64,000 nt of DNA, taken from Bimuria novae-zelandiae CBS 107.79. Lineage: Eukaryota; Ascomycota; Dothideomycetes; Pleosporales; Didymosphaeriaceae. Numbering within the stretch: position 1 is the first letter of the stretch; the number at the start of each line of letters is the position of its first letter. Below are positions 24,435 to 35,792 of the stretch, piece after piece. The position numbers and the translations under genes are program-made. The notes under the pieces are model-generated. The model had not been told where the DNA came from, searched no databases, and saw only the letters and a list, made by a program, of their open reading frames with translations. The stretch lies in contig ML976662.1 of assembly GCA_010015655.1 (NCBI GenBank), positions 388,733-452,732 on the forward strand, written 5' to 3'.

Positions 24435-25665
24435 GTGCTTATGGAGCTAAAGGTACTAAAAGAATACTTATAAATTTAATAAAAAGTCTAAAGTTAAGCT
24501 TTAGGCGTCGAACTTATATATCTAGGGTTTATATAACTAAGGATTAAGAATTTAAGGAATAACTAGGCGTAGCCTAGTATATACCTTCTTTCCCTTTATT
24601 AGGGGTAAGAAAAATCTCCGCGTTTTATCTTACTATATGGCCTTATAATTATTTTATTATCTGCTTGTAATTTTCTTACTATTGTAAACCTTTTACTAGT
24701 TTTATTCATACGTGTCTAATTTCATGTTCTTGCTATAATTAGTTACTATAGTAGTATATTCGCGATAGTACGTTTACCTATTATTATGTATTTAAAATTA
24801 CTTTTTACCTAGCTTTTAAACCTTATCCTTTAATACTTTTTTTTCTTATCTTAACTTCGTGCACTATAACGACTTACTTTTAGCCTAGTTTTCTTTAACT
24901 TGATATTATAATTCATTTCCTTATTCTAATAAGATAGCGAGTCTTTTACGTAATAGCCACGCGATAAGGACTCTTAAGTATTAGAAGTATACTATTAATT
25001 TTAATAATAAGATAAAGAAAGCTCTATCCCTGTTATAATTACTTAGTTTCTAACTTAAGAAGATCAAGCTTTTTAGAATAAAGCTACTATTTTGAACGCT
25101 AGTGTAATTCTTCTTAACTAGCTTATTACGAAGTTTAGTTCTTTTAAAACTAATAAAGTAAGGTTTAGACCTTTTTTTACGCTTTCTTTACTTTTTCTTA
25201 CCTTTTAACTTATGTTATTACTACTTTAACCTCCTTTCTAGTTCTTTGTTAGCCTAGGTATACATACTTACTAACTTAATAAGCCTAGCTCCTAGGGCCT
25301 AATCTCGCTACGCGCGATAATTAAGCGCTAATATATTAACTATATTACTTATAAACGCGTCTATTAGTAGGTACTAGCGGGTAAGATAGTGTCCTATAAG
25401 AAGTGCTATACCTATAAGCTTATTTACTATACTAGATAAGTATGCTTTAGTCTAACTTATTCTAGATAACTTTAAAGTATATTTTACTAACTTCTTTCCC
25501 TACCTAGATTTAGCCTGCCCTTAATAAAGTTAGCTATAAAAGTTTACTAATACTATAGTTATTAGTGCGGACTACCTTATAAATAAGGTTGTAAAAAATA
25601 GCTAAAAGTAAAAGAATTTTTACTAAGCTATTACTAGAGCTAGGCGACGTTTAGAAGATCTATGA
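24435..25665 (-). mobile_element. inverted 3' fragment of gypsy A/B family (copy D)
   Basis: Plus-strand 24435-24581 is the reverse complement of most of the 161-bp gypsy A LTR, lacking its outermost bases. The sequence to about 25665 matches, in reverse, the 3' internal region of gypsy A (split in A across 35400-35589, 41065-41175 and 46475-47250). It is RIP-mutated and has no coding capacity. Truncation of the LTR exactly at the neighbouring LTR points to a deletion or recombination. Homology to A fades near 25660. Confidence 0.8.
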
Positions 25666-26864
25666 TAATAATAAGTAAATAATTAGACTAGTAGTAGGCA
25701 TAAACAAGAGGATTATAACTAGCCTACGCTATATTAATATAAAAAATATATAGCTACGCTAGGAGCACGGAAAAGGCTTTTTAAAGTAAAATACTTTAAA
25801 ATAAGTAATACGCCTATGGATACGTTAATAAAAACTTTTTTAGAATAATAGTTTAACTACTTTTAAATGGCAGCTAAACTTTAAAAGCATAGGAAAGCAG
25901 ATTATAAAGTATAAAAATCAAGAGCGAAGAGCGCTAAAGCGCTAAATAAAATTCTTAACTAGTATATAATAATTATAAATACTACTACTATTAGCCTAAT
26001 TAATTATACGATTTATAAGCTGCTTAAATAGCTTCACAGCATAAGCGTGCCTTTTCGAAATAGATAGTTTAGTAATGATATTATTAGTAAGCTCCTCTTC
26101 CTCCTTATCGCTATTATATAGATTAAGTATTACCCTTATAGCAACACGCGCCTACTTTAGCTTACGCTCTTATAAGTAATTAGTATAAAAATTAAATAGA
26201 GCTTAGAAAGATATATACATTTAAGTTTTAGTCCTAAAGGAGAGCAAGAAAGTGAGCTACAATAAGCTTATAAGTAAAAAGGCTATTTTAAATAAGCAAA
26301 ATTATAAAATAGAGTAGTAAAATACTTACACTAAATATTAAGAGTAGCTAGAGCTATAGTGCTAATAGTAGCTATTCTTCGTAGCACGCTTATAGTACTT
26401 ATTATTAAAATAACTTTTAAGCACGCTTTCAATATAGCTAAGGTAAGACTTATTACGTAACTCTGTTATAGCTACTTTAAATAGATACGACGTAAAGATC
26501 TTCTAAATTATATTACATTTAGGACCGCAATTAGGAGTAACTAGCTTAGGCTTAAAATTAGGTATAGGCTTAACCTTACTACCCTGCTTAATATCGCTAG
26601 AAGATAAATGCGCGTTAGCAGGCACCTTAGGTAGCCTACTACGCTTCTTAATAGTATAAATTAAAGTTATAAGAATAGTAATTTTTTAAAGCATAAAATA
26701 ATTCTTCGCGGCGCACACGCGTGCGATAGTAGCTTACCTTAAGATCTTTATCTATAAGATCTTCTTAGTAGAGCTAGCCTATAAAGCGCGTTAGCAAATT
26801 ACTAAAACTAATAAAAAAAATAAGGGATCTTTAGAGCTTAGATAATATAAGAGTAGGTTACTAT
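25666..26864. other. unassigned RIP-degraded sequence
   Basis: A+T-rich, with stops in all frames. A minus-strand reading at about 26460-26680 gives a longer open stretch (…NAHLSSSDIKQGSKVKPIPNFKPKLVTPNCGPK…) that I cannot assign to a family. It ends in ACTAT at 26860-26864, the target duplication of gypsy A, so its other half continues at 47412. It may be the rest of an older repeat that carried copy D. Confidence 0.5.
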
Positions 26865-27025
26865 TGTAATGGGCTACGCCCAGTTGTTGCCTCGGATCCT
26901 TAACCCTCGGTTATGCGAACCCCAGATATATAAGTTCGACGCCTAAAGCTTAACTTCGGACTCTCTATTAAATTTATAAGTATTCTTTTGGCACCTTTAG
27001 CTCCTTAAGCACCTAGCCCCTTATA
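26865..27025 (+). repeat. gypsy A 5' LTR
   Basis: 161 bp. The outer half (TGTAATGGGCTACGCCCAGT...) is clean; the inner end reads CCCCTTATA, the RIP form of CCCCTTACA. Confidence 0.93.
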
Positions 27026-28829
27026 TTAAATTTAACTACTTCTACCCGTCGCGGGACAAGTAGATTTTAAATATAATTATAGACTAAAGCTGCGAAGCAG
27101 CACACGAAGTTAAAGGACTTACGTAGATAGATACTACGAAGGCGACGCCTGGACCTGCGAGGAGACAGAACCCTCCCTAGCGAGTAATTAAGAAGGAGTC
27201 CTAACAGACACTTAACGCTAGCAAGACTATCTTTGCTAAATAAAGAAGTTATAGAAACAAGAATAGGACCTTCTACTAAAGGTCCGCGTCTTAGCGCGAA
27301 CGATTATACGCAGCAAGCTATTAGCTTATAAAGAAGTAATAGCTAGGGAAACGAAAGGATAGCCTCCTTGTTTATAACTAAACTCCAGGCATTAAGAGTT
27401 GACGAGAATAAAATATAGTAATTCCTAAGCAAGATTAAAGCACTCGTTAAACTCTAGGACACCTTTTAAACTCTACCGTAAGGAGTAAAAGGACTAACTA
27501 AAGAAATAGCAAGGAAGCGCTAAGAACCCCTAATAATATAATAATACTCCTAAGAGATAGGAGGTACGAATCAGCTATTAAAAGTAGACTAACGGATAGA
27601 GCTACTAAAGAGATTAATAGTAGAGCTTGTCTTAAACTAAGGAAGAAGCCGCCGCCCTAAGATCCCTAATTTAGCCTACTTCGATAGTAAACGACGGGAT
27701 TACCGCCGCTTTAGGATAGTAATATAATATAAGCTCCTAGAGGATAAGGACTGCCTCGGAAATATACCTAGATATATTATTAGTTAATTAACAGGACGTG
27801 CAGCGACGGTGGGAATTACATACTTAGACTACTACCTAGGGTGCACTAAAGCTAACCTCTAGGAGCTACTAGACCGTAACTTCCGTAATTACCTGGCGGA
27901 AGAAATCGCGCGTAATCGCTTACTTATAATATAATAAGGGAACCGGAAGCTTCGTAACTTTAACCTTAACTTTAATAACTATGCTATAGAAGCTAAGGAG
28001 CATAGTTAGGAGATCCTAAAGAACCTATACCTTTAGAGCCTCCGCGAGGACTTACGGGACTAAATAGTTATAGTAGATATAGATAACGATTAGGACCTAT
28101 AAGGGGTCTAGAAGAGAGTTAACAAGGTCGAAGAAAACCTCTTCCGAAACACATTATAGCTACTAAAGTTTTCTGCCAAGAACGGGGCGCCAGACGAAAT
28201 GGATTAGGAACCCACCTAAGCTAACCCTAGAAGGATGTCCGGCCGACGAAGCCAAGACAGAAGACACTAAGCGACGGACGGAGCCACGGGACACAGGTCT
28301 AGCAACACCTAGAAACGAGCCACGTGGGTGTCGCGCGAGGTAATAGAAACCTATAAGAAGAATGGTTCCTGTTTCTATTGTAGAGATACGGGACATTACG
28401 TAAAGCAGTGTAAACTTTTACCTATAATAAAGCTAGCACAAGTTCGCGCCGCTGCACTCGCTACTAAGGGATCTTCTAATAAAGAGTTTAATATAGCCTC
28501 TACTAATTTAGAAAACTAGGTCCTCTTAGTAATAGTCGCCGCTAAGAGGCAAAAGTAGGAAAAGGGCAAAAGACAAGTTTTAATAATTTTTAAAGGCTAT
28601 AGCTAGACTTAACACTAGTAATAGTACACTCGCTTATTAATAACTTTGTGTTTGTATTAACGATAATTAATTTAGGTTATTTAACCTTTAGATTTATATT
28701 AAAAAAACTTATAATAAAAGCCCACCTACAGCGCAAGAACCTACCCTATCTATAAGAGGTTATTAGTATTAGAGGCATGCGACTCTTCGTACGCGAAGTA
28801 GTTTAACTAGAAGTAAATATTAATAGCTA
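27026..28829 (+). pseudogene. gypsy A gag remnant with CCHC zinc knuckle
   Basis: Plus strand. An intact CCHC knuckle, CFYCRDTGHYVKQC, lies at 28370-28411 inside a short open stretch (28328-28519); all four metal ligands remain. Upstream (27100-28300) a Gag-like reading rich in Glu, Lys and Leu is broken by stops. Downstream to 28829 comes the linker and probable protease region. The knuckle would bind retroelement RNA in the particle. In gypsy B the same place (about 49230-49275) has lost ligands. Confidence 0.85.
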
Positions 28830-30694
28830 ACGTGGTTCACCACCAAGCGGGCCAACCCCACCGAGCGGGCCACTTTTTAAAAGTCAGTCTATTGCGAAGC
28901 GCCTCCTATAACACTACTATAATTTACTATAATTCGCAGAACATAGAAATACTATTTAGACTTATTACTGTTAGATGTATCTACAATTTCTACTACGCAA
29001 GTGCGAGCGTTGTGGCTAGCTTCGCCGCAACGTCTACAGCGCCTCTGCCCACGCACCCTCTTTGCAGACTCTTTACCCTCCTTTTGCCTACTACTATCCT
29101 TTTTAGCCATTAAATCGACTACCTCTTCTACTATAAGTGTCTTAGCTACCTGAATATACTTCCTCTTTTAACTTTTTACTTTTATTACTATTTCTACTAT
29201 CTTATAAAGCCTTACTATTTCTTATCGTATTAACACTATTTCGTGCCCTATTAATACAACACCTTTATTAAGCTACTTAATAGCTCTAAGAAGCAGAGAA
29301 ACTAGTAAATCTCTATACTTCTATATACGCTTACAAACTAGCGTTAACTAAGCCTCTATCTCGCGGAGGTTACTTAGTATTTTTAATTCCTATAGGGTGT
29401 CCTTTGCGTTAGGTGGAGTTGGCGTATAAAGAACTATATTAAGTCTTAATAACACTGCCTCTAGGTCGTGTAGGACTAATCTAGCGCTTCTAAAGCCTGC
29501 GCAAATATTCGCCTTTATTATTACTTTCTTAAAAGCTACTTTAAAGACTAGTAAAAAGGCCTCCTTCTTAATCTGCTTAGTGCCGTACCATGCCAAGCTA
29601 CTAATTTTATTACTGTACGCCCGCTTTAAAGGTAAAAAACAACCTATATTAAGTGGCTGTAAGAGGTGTAATAAGTGTAGAGGTATATAGAAAATAATAA
29701 TCTTCTGTTCCTTACAGTATTTGTGGAATTCGTGTGAGCAGTGGCTCTCGTAATTATTTATAATTAGTAGTTAGTGTGCACCTAAACTACGCGCCTTAGT
29801 ATAGGTATTAAAGTGTCTTAGCTAGGCAAGACTAAGCTTGTTTAACGTCTAGCTATTAGGACTGACTTTAATAACCTAGTCTCGGGGTAGATTATAGAAC
29901 TAGGACGTGATTAGAACCTTACTAAGGAAGATAAGAAAGGGTAGTAGAGCCTAGCCTTTAGCGCTAACACCTTAGATATTAATAACCTACTTATAGTTAC
30001 TAAGTTAAATCTTCTTTAGGTTGCTTCGCTTCTTAGAGCCTGTAAAGACTATCTAACCCTGTATTACCCCTATTATAAAGCCTGTCTCGTCGAAGTTATA
30101 CGTGTCGTTATCAGCAATACCGTACTTAGCCTTAGTATTAGTAACTAGCTTAAACTAAGGCGTTATAATACGTGGATCTTCGTTTAGGGCTCGCTAACAA
30201 TTATATAGATAGCTCTTTTAAAGCTTAATTTCTAGCGTACGCGTCTTAAGCCTGTCTATCTAGTGCTTACTAACAGGCTATCTACCGCGCTTAGCAAGTA
30301 GATTATTAGCTATATTTTAGACTATATCCTTTATTGCATCTATTCCTCGCTAATTAAGCTTAAGTATACGTTAGACTAGAGCCTCCTCCTCTAGCTTAGT
30401 TAGCTTTTTTAAGTTAGGCTCGCGATCGCGTTAAGAGAGGGCTCCTTAGCGTTATTATTATACTATTATTTAAGGCACGCTAAAGGCTATAATAACGCGT
30501 TTTTCGCTCTTATCGCGATCTTTAATTATAGCTTAGATAGCAAGCTATAGTGCGCTTTTAGTATAAAGTTATTACGCGTTATGTTGTAATGGCATTATAG
30601 TATAAGCTAGAGATAGGCTACATTTAGCAAAGTTGGCCCGCTCGGTGGGGTTGGCCCGCTTGGTAGGGTTGGCCCGCTTGGTGGTGAACCACGT
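28830..30694 (-). mobile_element. Fot1/pogo-type DNA transposon, copy 2
   Basis: 1865 bp. Terminal inverted repeats start ACGTGGTTCACCACC as in copy 1, flanked by TA (28828-28829 and 30695-30696). Gypsy B has contiguous sequence at the matching site (about 49686-49700). The right end has three GC-rich 18-bp units (TTGGCCCGCTYGGTRGGG) where copy 1 has two, which accounts for the 18-bp length difference. The transposase is on the minus strand. Confidence 0.95.
29100..30595 (-). pseudogene. Fot1/pogo DDE transposase pseudogene, copy 2
   Basis: The start is the ATG ending at 30595 (MPLQHNA). The N-terminal helix-turn-helix region continues with a CENP-B-type segment (KLTKLEEEALVQRILKLN, about 30330-30400). 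The DDE_1 domain follows: YNFDETGFIIGVI (catalytic Asp intact, 30089-30091), then LLIINNYESH (second Asp now Asn, 29756-29758), then the HLLQPL-type segment and LKRAYSNKISSL. The C-terminus is open at 29390-29596 (MAWYGTKQIKKEAF...NIVLYTPTPP). Several stops interrupt. The family is about 500-550 residues long, which fits. Confidence 0.88.
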
Positions 30695-30696
30695 TA

Positions 30697-33600
30697 TATA
30701 GAATTAATATAGCTATACGTCTCACCCGACGACGGGTCGTACAACCTAATCCTTGGCCTAACCTAGATAAAGAAGAATGGGGTTAAACTGGCCCTAGCGA
30801 AGAAATTAATCTGGATTAGAAGTTTAGGCACTCGTATCCGTAACTAAGAAGGCAAGAAACTATTAATAAAGCCCTAAGGGGTATTACCCGCAGCCTTTAT
30901 AGCCCTGAATTAGCGTAATTAACGCCTGGAAAACGGGGCTAAGGTGTTTTCTATATTAATAAAGGATATACAGAAGGCGTTAACTGTTAGGTTCCATTTA
31001 GGATAGCTGGTCCTAAACGGGCTATGGTTAGTTCTCGGGCAGGAGTACTAGTAGGACGGGAGAGGGTCGTAGTAATAGCTTGCGCTTGTCACTAGAGCGT
31101 TAGTATCAAAGGTGTGTACAGCACAATCAAATCAACAAGGTTGCTTATTCAGATCCAAACGATAGATTGATAAACAAGATTAAACACGAATATCCGGGAG
31201 GGATATTCGAGCTCTCTATATACTACGTGAATCCTGCCATCCTCTATCCTCCTGCCATCCGGGATGGTTTTGCTTGGCGGGATGGCATGTCACGTGACCT
31301 CGGCTGAACAGCCCCGCCGAGTGTTACCCTTGCTGAGGACCCGTTGGCCCTCCGCGTCTCGTACATGTTCAGATCCTAACATTAACCCGCAAGCCAAAGG
31401 TAAACCTATAAGAGTTACTACCTAAAGCTTTTAAGGACTTATAGCGTATCTTTTACAGGGAACAAGCTGACAAGCTCCCCCCGCACTGTGGACCTAGAGT
31501 AGATCTTTCCATCCCTCTCGTGGAAAAAGATGGCGAGACCCTGGAGATCCCCTACGGCCCTCTATTTAATATGTCTCGCGAAGAGTTGCTCGTCCTTTAG
31601 AAAGAGCTTACTAAATACTTAGATAAAAGCTTTATTTAAGTAAGCAAGTCTAGCGCCGCCGCCCTAGTGTTATTTACTAAGAAACCTAGCAAAGGACTAC
31701 GCTTCTACGTTAATTATTAAGCCTTAAACGCTATCTTAAAGAAGGACTAGTACCTTTTACTATTAATTAGTAAGACCCTTTAGCTCCTCGCGAAGGCTAA
31801 ATTATTTAGTAAACTTAACGTAATCTAAGCCTTTTATAAGCTTTAAATAGCGAAAGGCGAGGAATAGAAGACGGCGTTTAGAACCTAATTTAGTCTTTAT
31901 AAGTAGCTAGTAGTTCCTTTTGGCCTAGCCAACGCGCCAAGTACGTTCCAGTGGTATATTAACTAGGTGCTAAGGGAGCACCTTAATAACTACTACTTAG
32001 CGTATATAGACGACGTTCTTATCTTCTCTAGTGGCAGCCAAAAAGACCACTAAGAGAAAGTACGTACTATAATCTAAAAGTTAGGGGCCGCAGGACTACA
32101 CTTAGATATTAAGAAATCTAAGTTCTACGTTAAAAAGACTAAGTACCTTAGATTTATCGTAGAAGTTAATAAGGGCGTAAGCATGGACCTAGATAAAGTC
32201 TAAGTAATTTAGGAATAGGAGCTACTAACTTTAGTAAAGGGAGTCTAGAGCTTCGTAGGCTTTACAAACTTCTATTAGAGATTTATACGAGACTTCTCTG
32301 GCATAGTAAGCCCCCTTATAAAGCTCACTGGTAAAGGAGTAGAATTTGTCTAGGGATAAGAGCAGCAGCACGCATTTAACTTCCTAAAGACGGCGTTCTG
32401 TATAGACCCCGCGCTGGCCTACTTCGACCCCGAACGAGAATTAGTACTAGAAGTAGACGCCTCTAGCTAGTCGACTGGGGGATGCTTCTCCTAGTACGAT
32501 AATAACGGGATTCTGCGCCTAGTGGCTTACTTCTTAGCGAAGAATAGCCCGGCAGAATGTAACTACGCTATCCACGATAAAGAGATACTCGCAGTTATTA
32601 AATACGTAGACAAATAGGACTATATATATTAAGTAGTAAAGCACCTTACGGTCTACACTAATTATAAGAACCTTACGTATTTCGCTACTAAACAAAGGTT
32701 GGACGAACGACACGTTTAGTAGGCAGACATACTTAGCCGTATTAACATAACGTTTGTATATAGACTAGGGTTAGTAAACTCTAGGGCGGACGCCCTTTCC
32801 CGAAGGGACTAAGACCTGCTAAAGGACAGCGGAGATAATAAATTAAAGTTAAGGCACTTTACGCTTCTTTAAAAGACTACTAAGAGAAATAGCTTAAAGT
32901 CTTTTGTTCCCTAAACACCCACTACTATAGAGGAACCTAACTATACTAAAGCAGATAAGGACTTAGTGCTCGCTTACCTAACACGCCCTAAACTACCTAT
33001 ATTAACCCGTTAAGGAGGCGATAGCCCTGCCAAGCGACGTAAACCAGACTTTAACACTATGTAGTAAGAGGTAGAACGCGATAAAGATAGTGCGTACAGC
33101 AAGATAAAGGCCTGTGTTAAGAACGGGCTTAGGAAGTTCGAACCCAGGTGGAAGTTATCTATCAGTATCTCGGAATGTAGTATAGATGACTAAGGGTACC
33201 TACGCTACAGGTCAAGACAATAGGTACCAGAATCGGAACCTCTATGGATGAAGCTAATAGCGGTCGCGTATAGTTCCCTAGCTTTAGGACACTCAGGACG
33301 AGAAAACACCTATAAGATCCTCGCTCGAGACTACTTCTTCCCGGGGATGTCTAACCAAGTGAGGTAGTACATTAAGAACTGTGATGTCTGTGGAAGAACC
33401 AAACTATGGAGAGAAGCAAAACAGGGCCTGCTGAAGCCCTTACTACTACCCGAACAAGGATGGAAGGATATTATAATAGACTTTATTACTACCTTACCCA
33501 AGAGCGATGGCTGCACGAATATTATAGTAATTATAGATAGACTTAGCAAGGACCCTAAGTTTATTAGTCTCTTAAATTTTAATGTACTTATAGTTATAAT

Positions 33601-34560
33601 AGCGTTCTTTTAACACTAAGTAGTAGACTACTTCTTCCCCTCCTCTATTACATCGGACCGCGGGGGACAATTCGTGAGCGAATTTTGGACTACACTCTGT
33701 AAACAAGCAGATATCGACCAAAGACTGTCTATAGCAAAGCACCCAGAGACGGACAGGTAGACAGAACGAATAAACTCTGTCCTTAAAGCCTACCTCCGGG
33801 CGTACTATAACTAGCAATAAGACGATTAGATAAAGTGGCTTCCTATAGCCTAGATAGCTATTAAAGGGCAAGAAGCCATATTAACGGGAGTTAGCCTATT
33901 TTTCCTATCCCACGGCTAGAACGTTAAACTAGTTAAGAACTTCGGGGCACGGAGATTAGCCTCAGAGCTTAGAACTAACGTAAAGAAGGCCGCGAAGGCA
34001 ATAATAAAGAAGTTTAAGGAGGTTTTTAACTTCGCCTAGGTAAAAATAGTAATAGCCTAATAAGAACAAGAGCGCCTAGCGAACCGTTAACGTAAGAACG
34101 CTCTAATCTTAAAAAAAGGAAATAAAGTATAGCTAAAGTATAAGGACTACCTTTAAAACTAACGTCTAAGCAAGAAGCTTGACTAGAAGTAAGGAAAGTT
34201 TACTATAAGGAAGGTAATAAACTTTTACGTAGTAGAACTAGACGTCCCGCCAAACATGCACTTAAGGTTCCACGTAGATAGGCTAAAGTTAGCCTTGTCA
34301 AACCCTCTTCTTAGCTAAACCACTAATAACGCCTAGCCCGAAGCAATTATAATAGAAGAGGGGGAAGAGGAGTATAGTATAGTTAATATATATAAAGAAC
34401 GCTAGTCCCGTAGAGGCAAGAGGGTAGAATACTTAGTATAGTAAGAAAACTACTCTTAAAGAACTTAGGAACCTCGTAGGAACCTTAACTAAGCTACTAT
34501 ATTAGACTATTAGGAGAAGTTTACTAAGCTACATTAAAATTATAACGGAAAACTCCTAAT
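30697..34560 (+). pseudogene. gypsy A pol remnant: RT, RNase H, integrase, chromodomain
   Basis: Plus strand with many TAA/TAG. RT at about 31620-32180 shows KKPSKGLRFYVNY, ALNAILKK and YIDDVLIFSSGSQKDH (from 32003). RNase H is at about 32400-32800. The integrase zinc region is at about 33290-33410 (HSGRENTYKILARDYFFPGM...CDVCGRTK). The integrase core has DFITTLPKSDGCTNIIVIIDRLSK (from about 33479) and a KHPETDRxTERIN segment with the catalytic Glu near 33767. A chromodomain lies at about 34371-34490 (EEYSIVNIYKER, VEYLV). A solo LTR interrupts at 30984-31381. Integrase and chromodomain identity is firm; exact ends are not. Confidence 0.9.
30984..31381 (+). mobile_element. solo LTR, TGTTAGG family (398 bp)
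   Basis: It begins TGTTAGGTTCC and ends GATCCTAACA, flanked by TTAAC (30979-30983 and 31382-31386). Gypsy B carries one TTAAC in uninterrupted sequence at about 49975-49979, a clean empty site. It is little touched by RIP. It contains TCACGTGA (31290-31297) and partial GCCATCC/GGATGGC palindromes where the 3808-4263 copy has a minisatellite. Confidence 0.95.
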
Positions 34561-35589
34561 AGAATTCCACCGTAATATCCCCTAAATTAGCTTCTATTAG
34601 GGCCTAAAGGAGGCTCTACGATGCCTGTCTTGCTAAGCTAGGGAACCTAGCTAGACAAAGGTGTCTAAGATAAGGGTAGGAACAATATTATTAAGGGATA
34701 AAGTTAAGTATTAGGGAAGGAAGTTAAGAAGGAATCCGAAAGAAGTAACTTAAAAAACCCTTAAAACTACTAAGGATAATAAGGGGACTAAATAATTCTT
34801 ATAGTAGTAAGGGATAACCCTTACAAAAGAAGTAAGCCTTAGAAGTAAACTAAAGCAAGAAGGAAAGAGGAACTAGGTAAGAGGGGTATCTTTAGCTACT
34901 AAAGGAATAGCAAAACCCTCCTTAATAACATTTAGGTCTACTTCTCCGCCCTCTAGCACACTGCTAGGGTTAAGGAAGCTATTATCCTCTTTACTTAAGT
35001 ACTCCCTAATTGCGACAGCCTAAAGCCGCTAGCGCAAGCCCTAGTAGGCTTAAGTAGGCATATTAGCTCCCGCGAGGACATTGTCTATTATCTAGAGACT
35101 ATCTATTATAATGCCCTTATCCACCACCACGAACTTGCTAGAGAGCTACACGATGTTAGCCTTAGAAGATAGCTTCGTTATTTAAAAGAAACTTATAGAA
35201 GAGTTCTTGCACTCTTAACAAAATGCTTTAAAGTTAGTAGTATAAATTTAAAGAAGGTTAGAAGTCTTTTTAACCGCGACGGCAATACGCTCTAAGAGCT
35301 AAATGGCCTTAAAAGAAGAAGTAATAGGGCCTAAAGTAGTAGTAGTCTTACTCTTAAAGGAGGTATAGTAATTAACGATAGCAACCTTACAAGCAGAATA
35401 GAACACGTTAAGGTTAGTAAAAAAGGCCTTCTATTCTTAGCTACTCTTTAAAACCTTGTTTATAAGGTAGCCTATACTAATAACTATAATATTAGCGAAC
35501 TCTTCGCGGCTAACTTTGTTAAGGGCAGGCTAAATCTAGGTAGGGGAAGGAGTTAGTAGAGCACACCCCAAAGTTATCTAGAACGAGTT
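34561..35589 (+). pseudogene. gypsy A 3' region beyond the chromodomain
   Basis: Continues downstream of the chromodomain with a Leu/Lys-rich reading broken by stops (for example LLGLRKLLSSLLKYSLIATA near 34955). The equivalent region of gypsy B is 53130-54180, and inverted copy D retains its end. It may be a C-terminal extension or a long 3' untranslated region; I see no recognised domain. Copia C4 follows at GAGTT. Confidence 0.6.
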
Positions 35590-35792
35590 TGTCGCGGTGA
35601 GCAGAGCGCTGAGCGGACAGTACGCAGTGGAAAAGATTACAGGATTAAACTAAGGTTATACTATCTAGGAACTACAGAAGATATAGGTGCGCAGGCACAA
35701 ACAACACTAGTCCTGGATAGGTAGAAGGTAAGTCGCAACCATGCCAAGGTAAGAGCAACTATCTTGTAAGGTAAGGGCCATAAACCGTAACA
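35590..35792 (-). repeat. C4 3' LTR
   Basis: 203 bp. The outer end is TGTCGCGGTGAGCAGAGCG; the inner end CCGTAACA is a RIP form of CCGTGACA. It is otherwise nearly identical to the 5' LTR. Confidence 0.93.
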
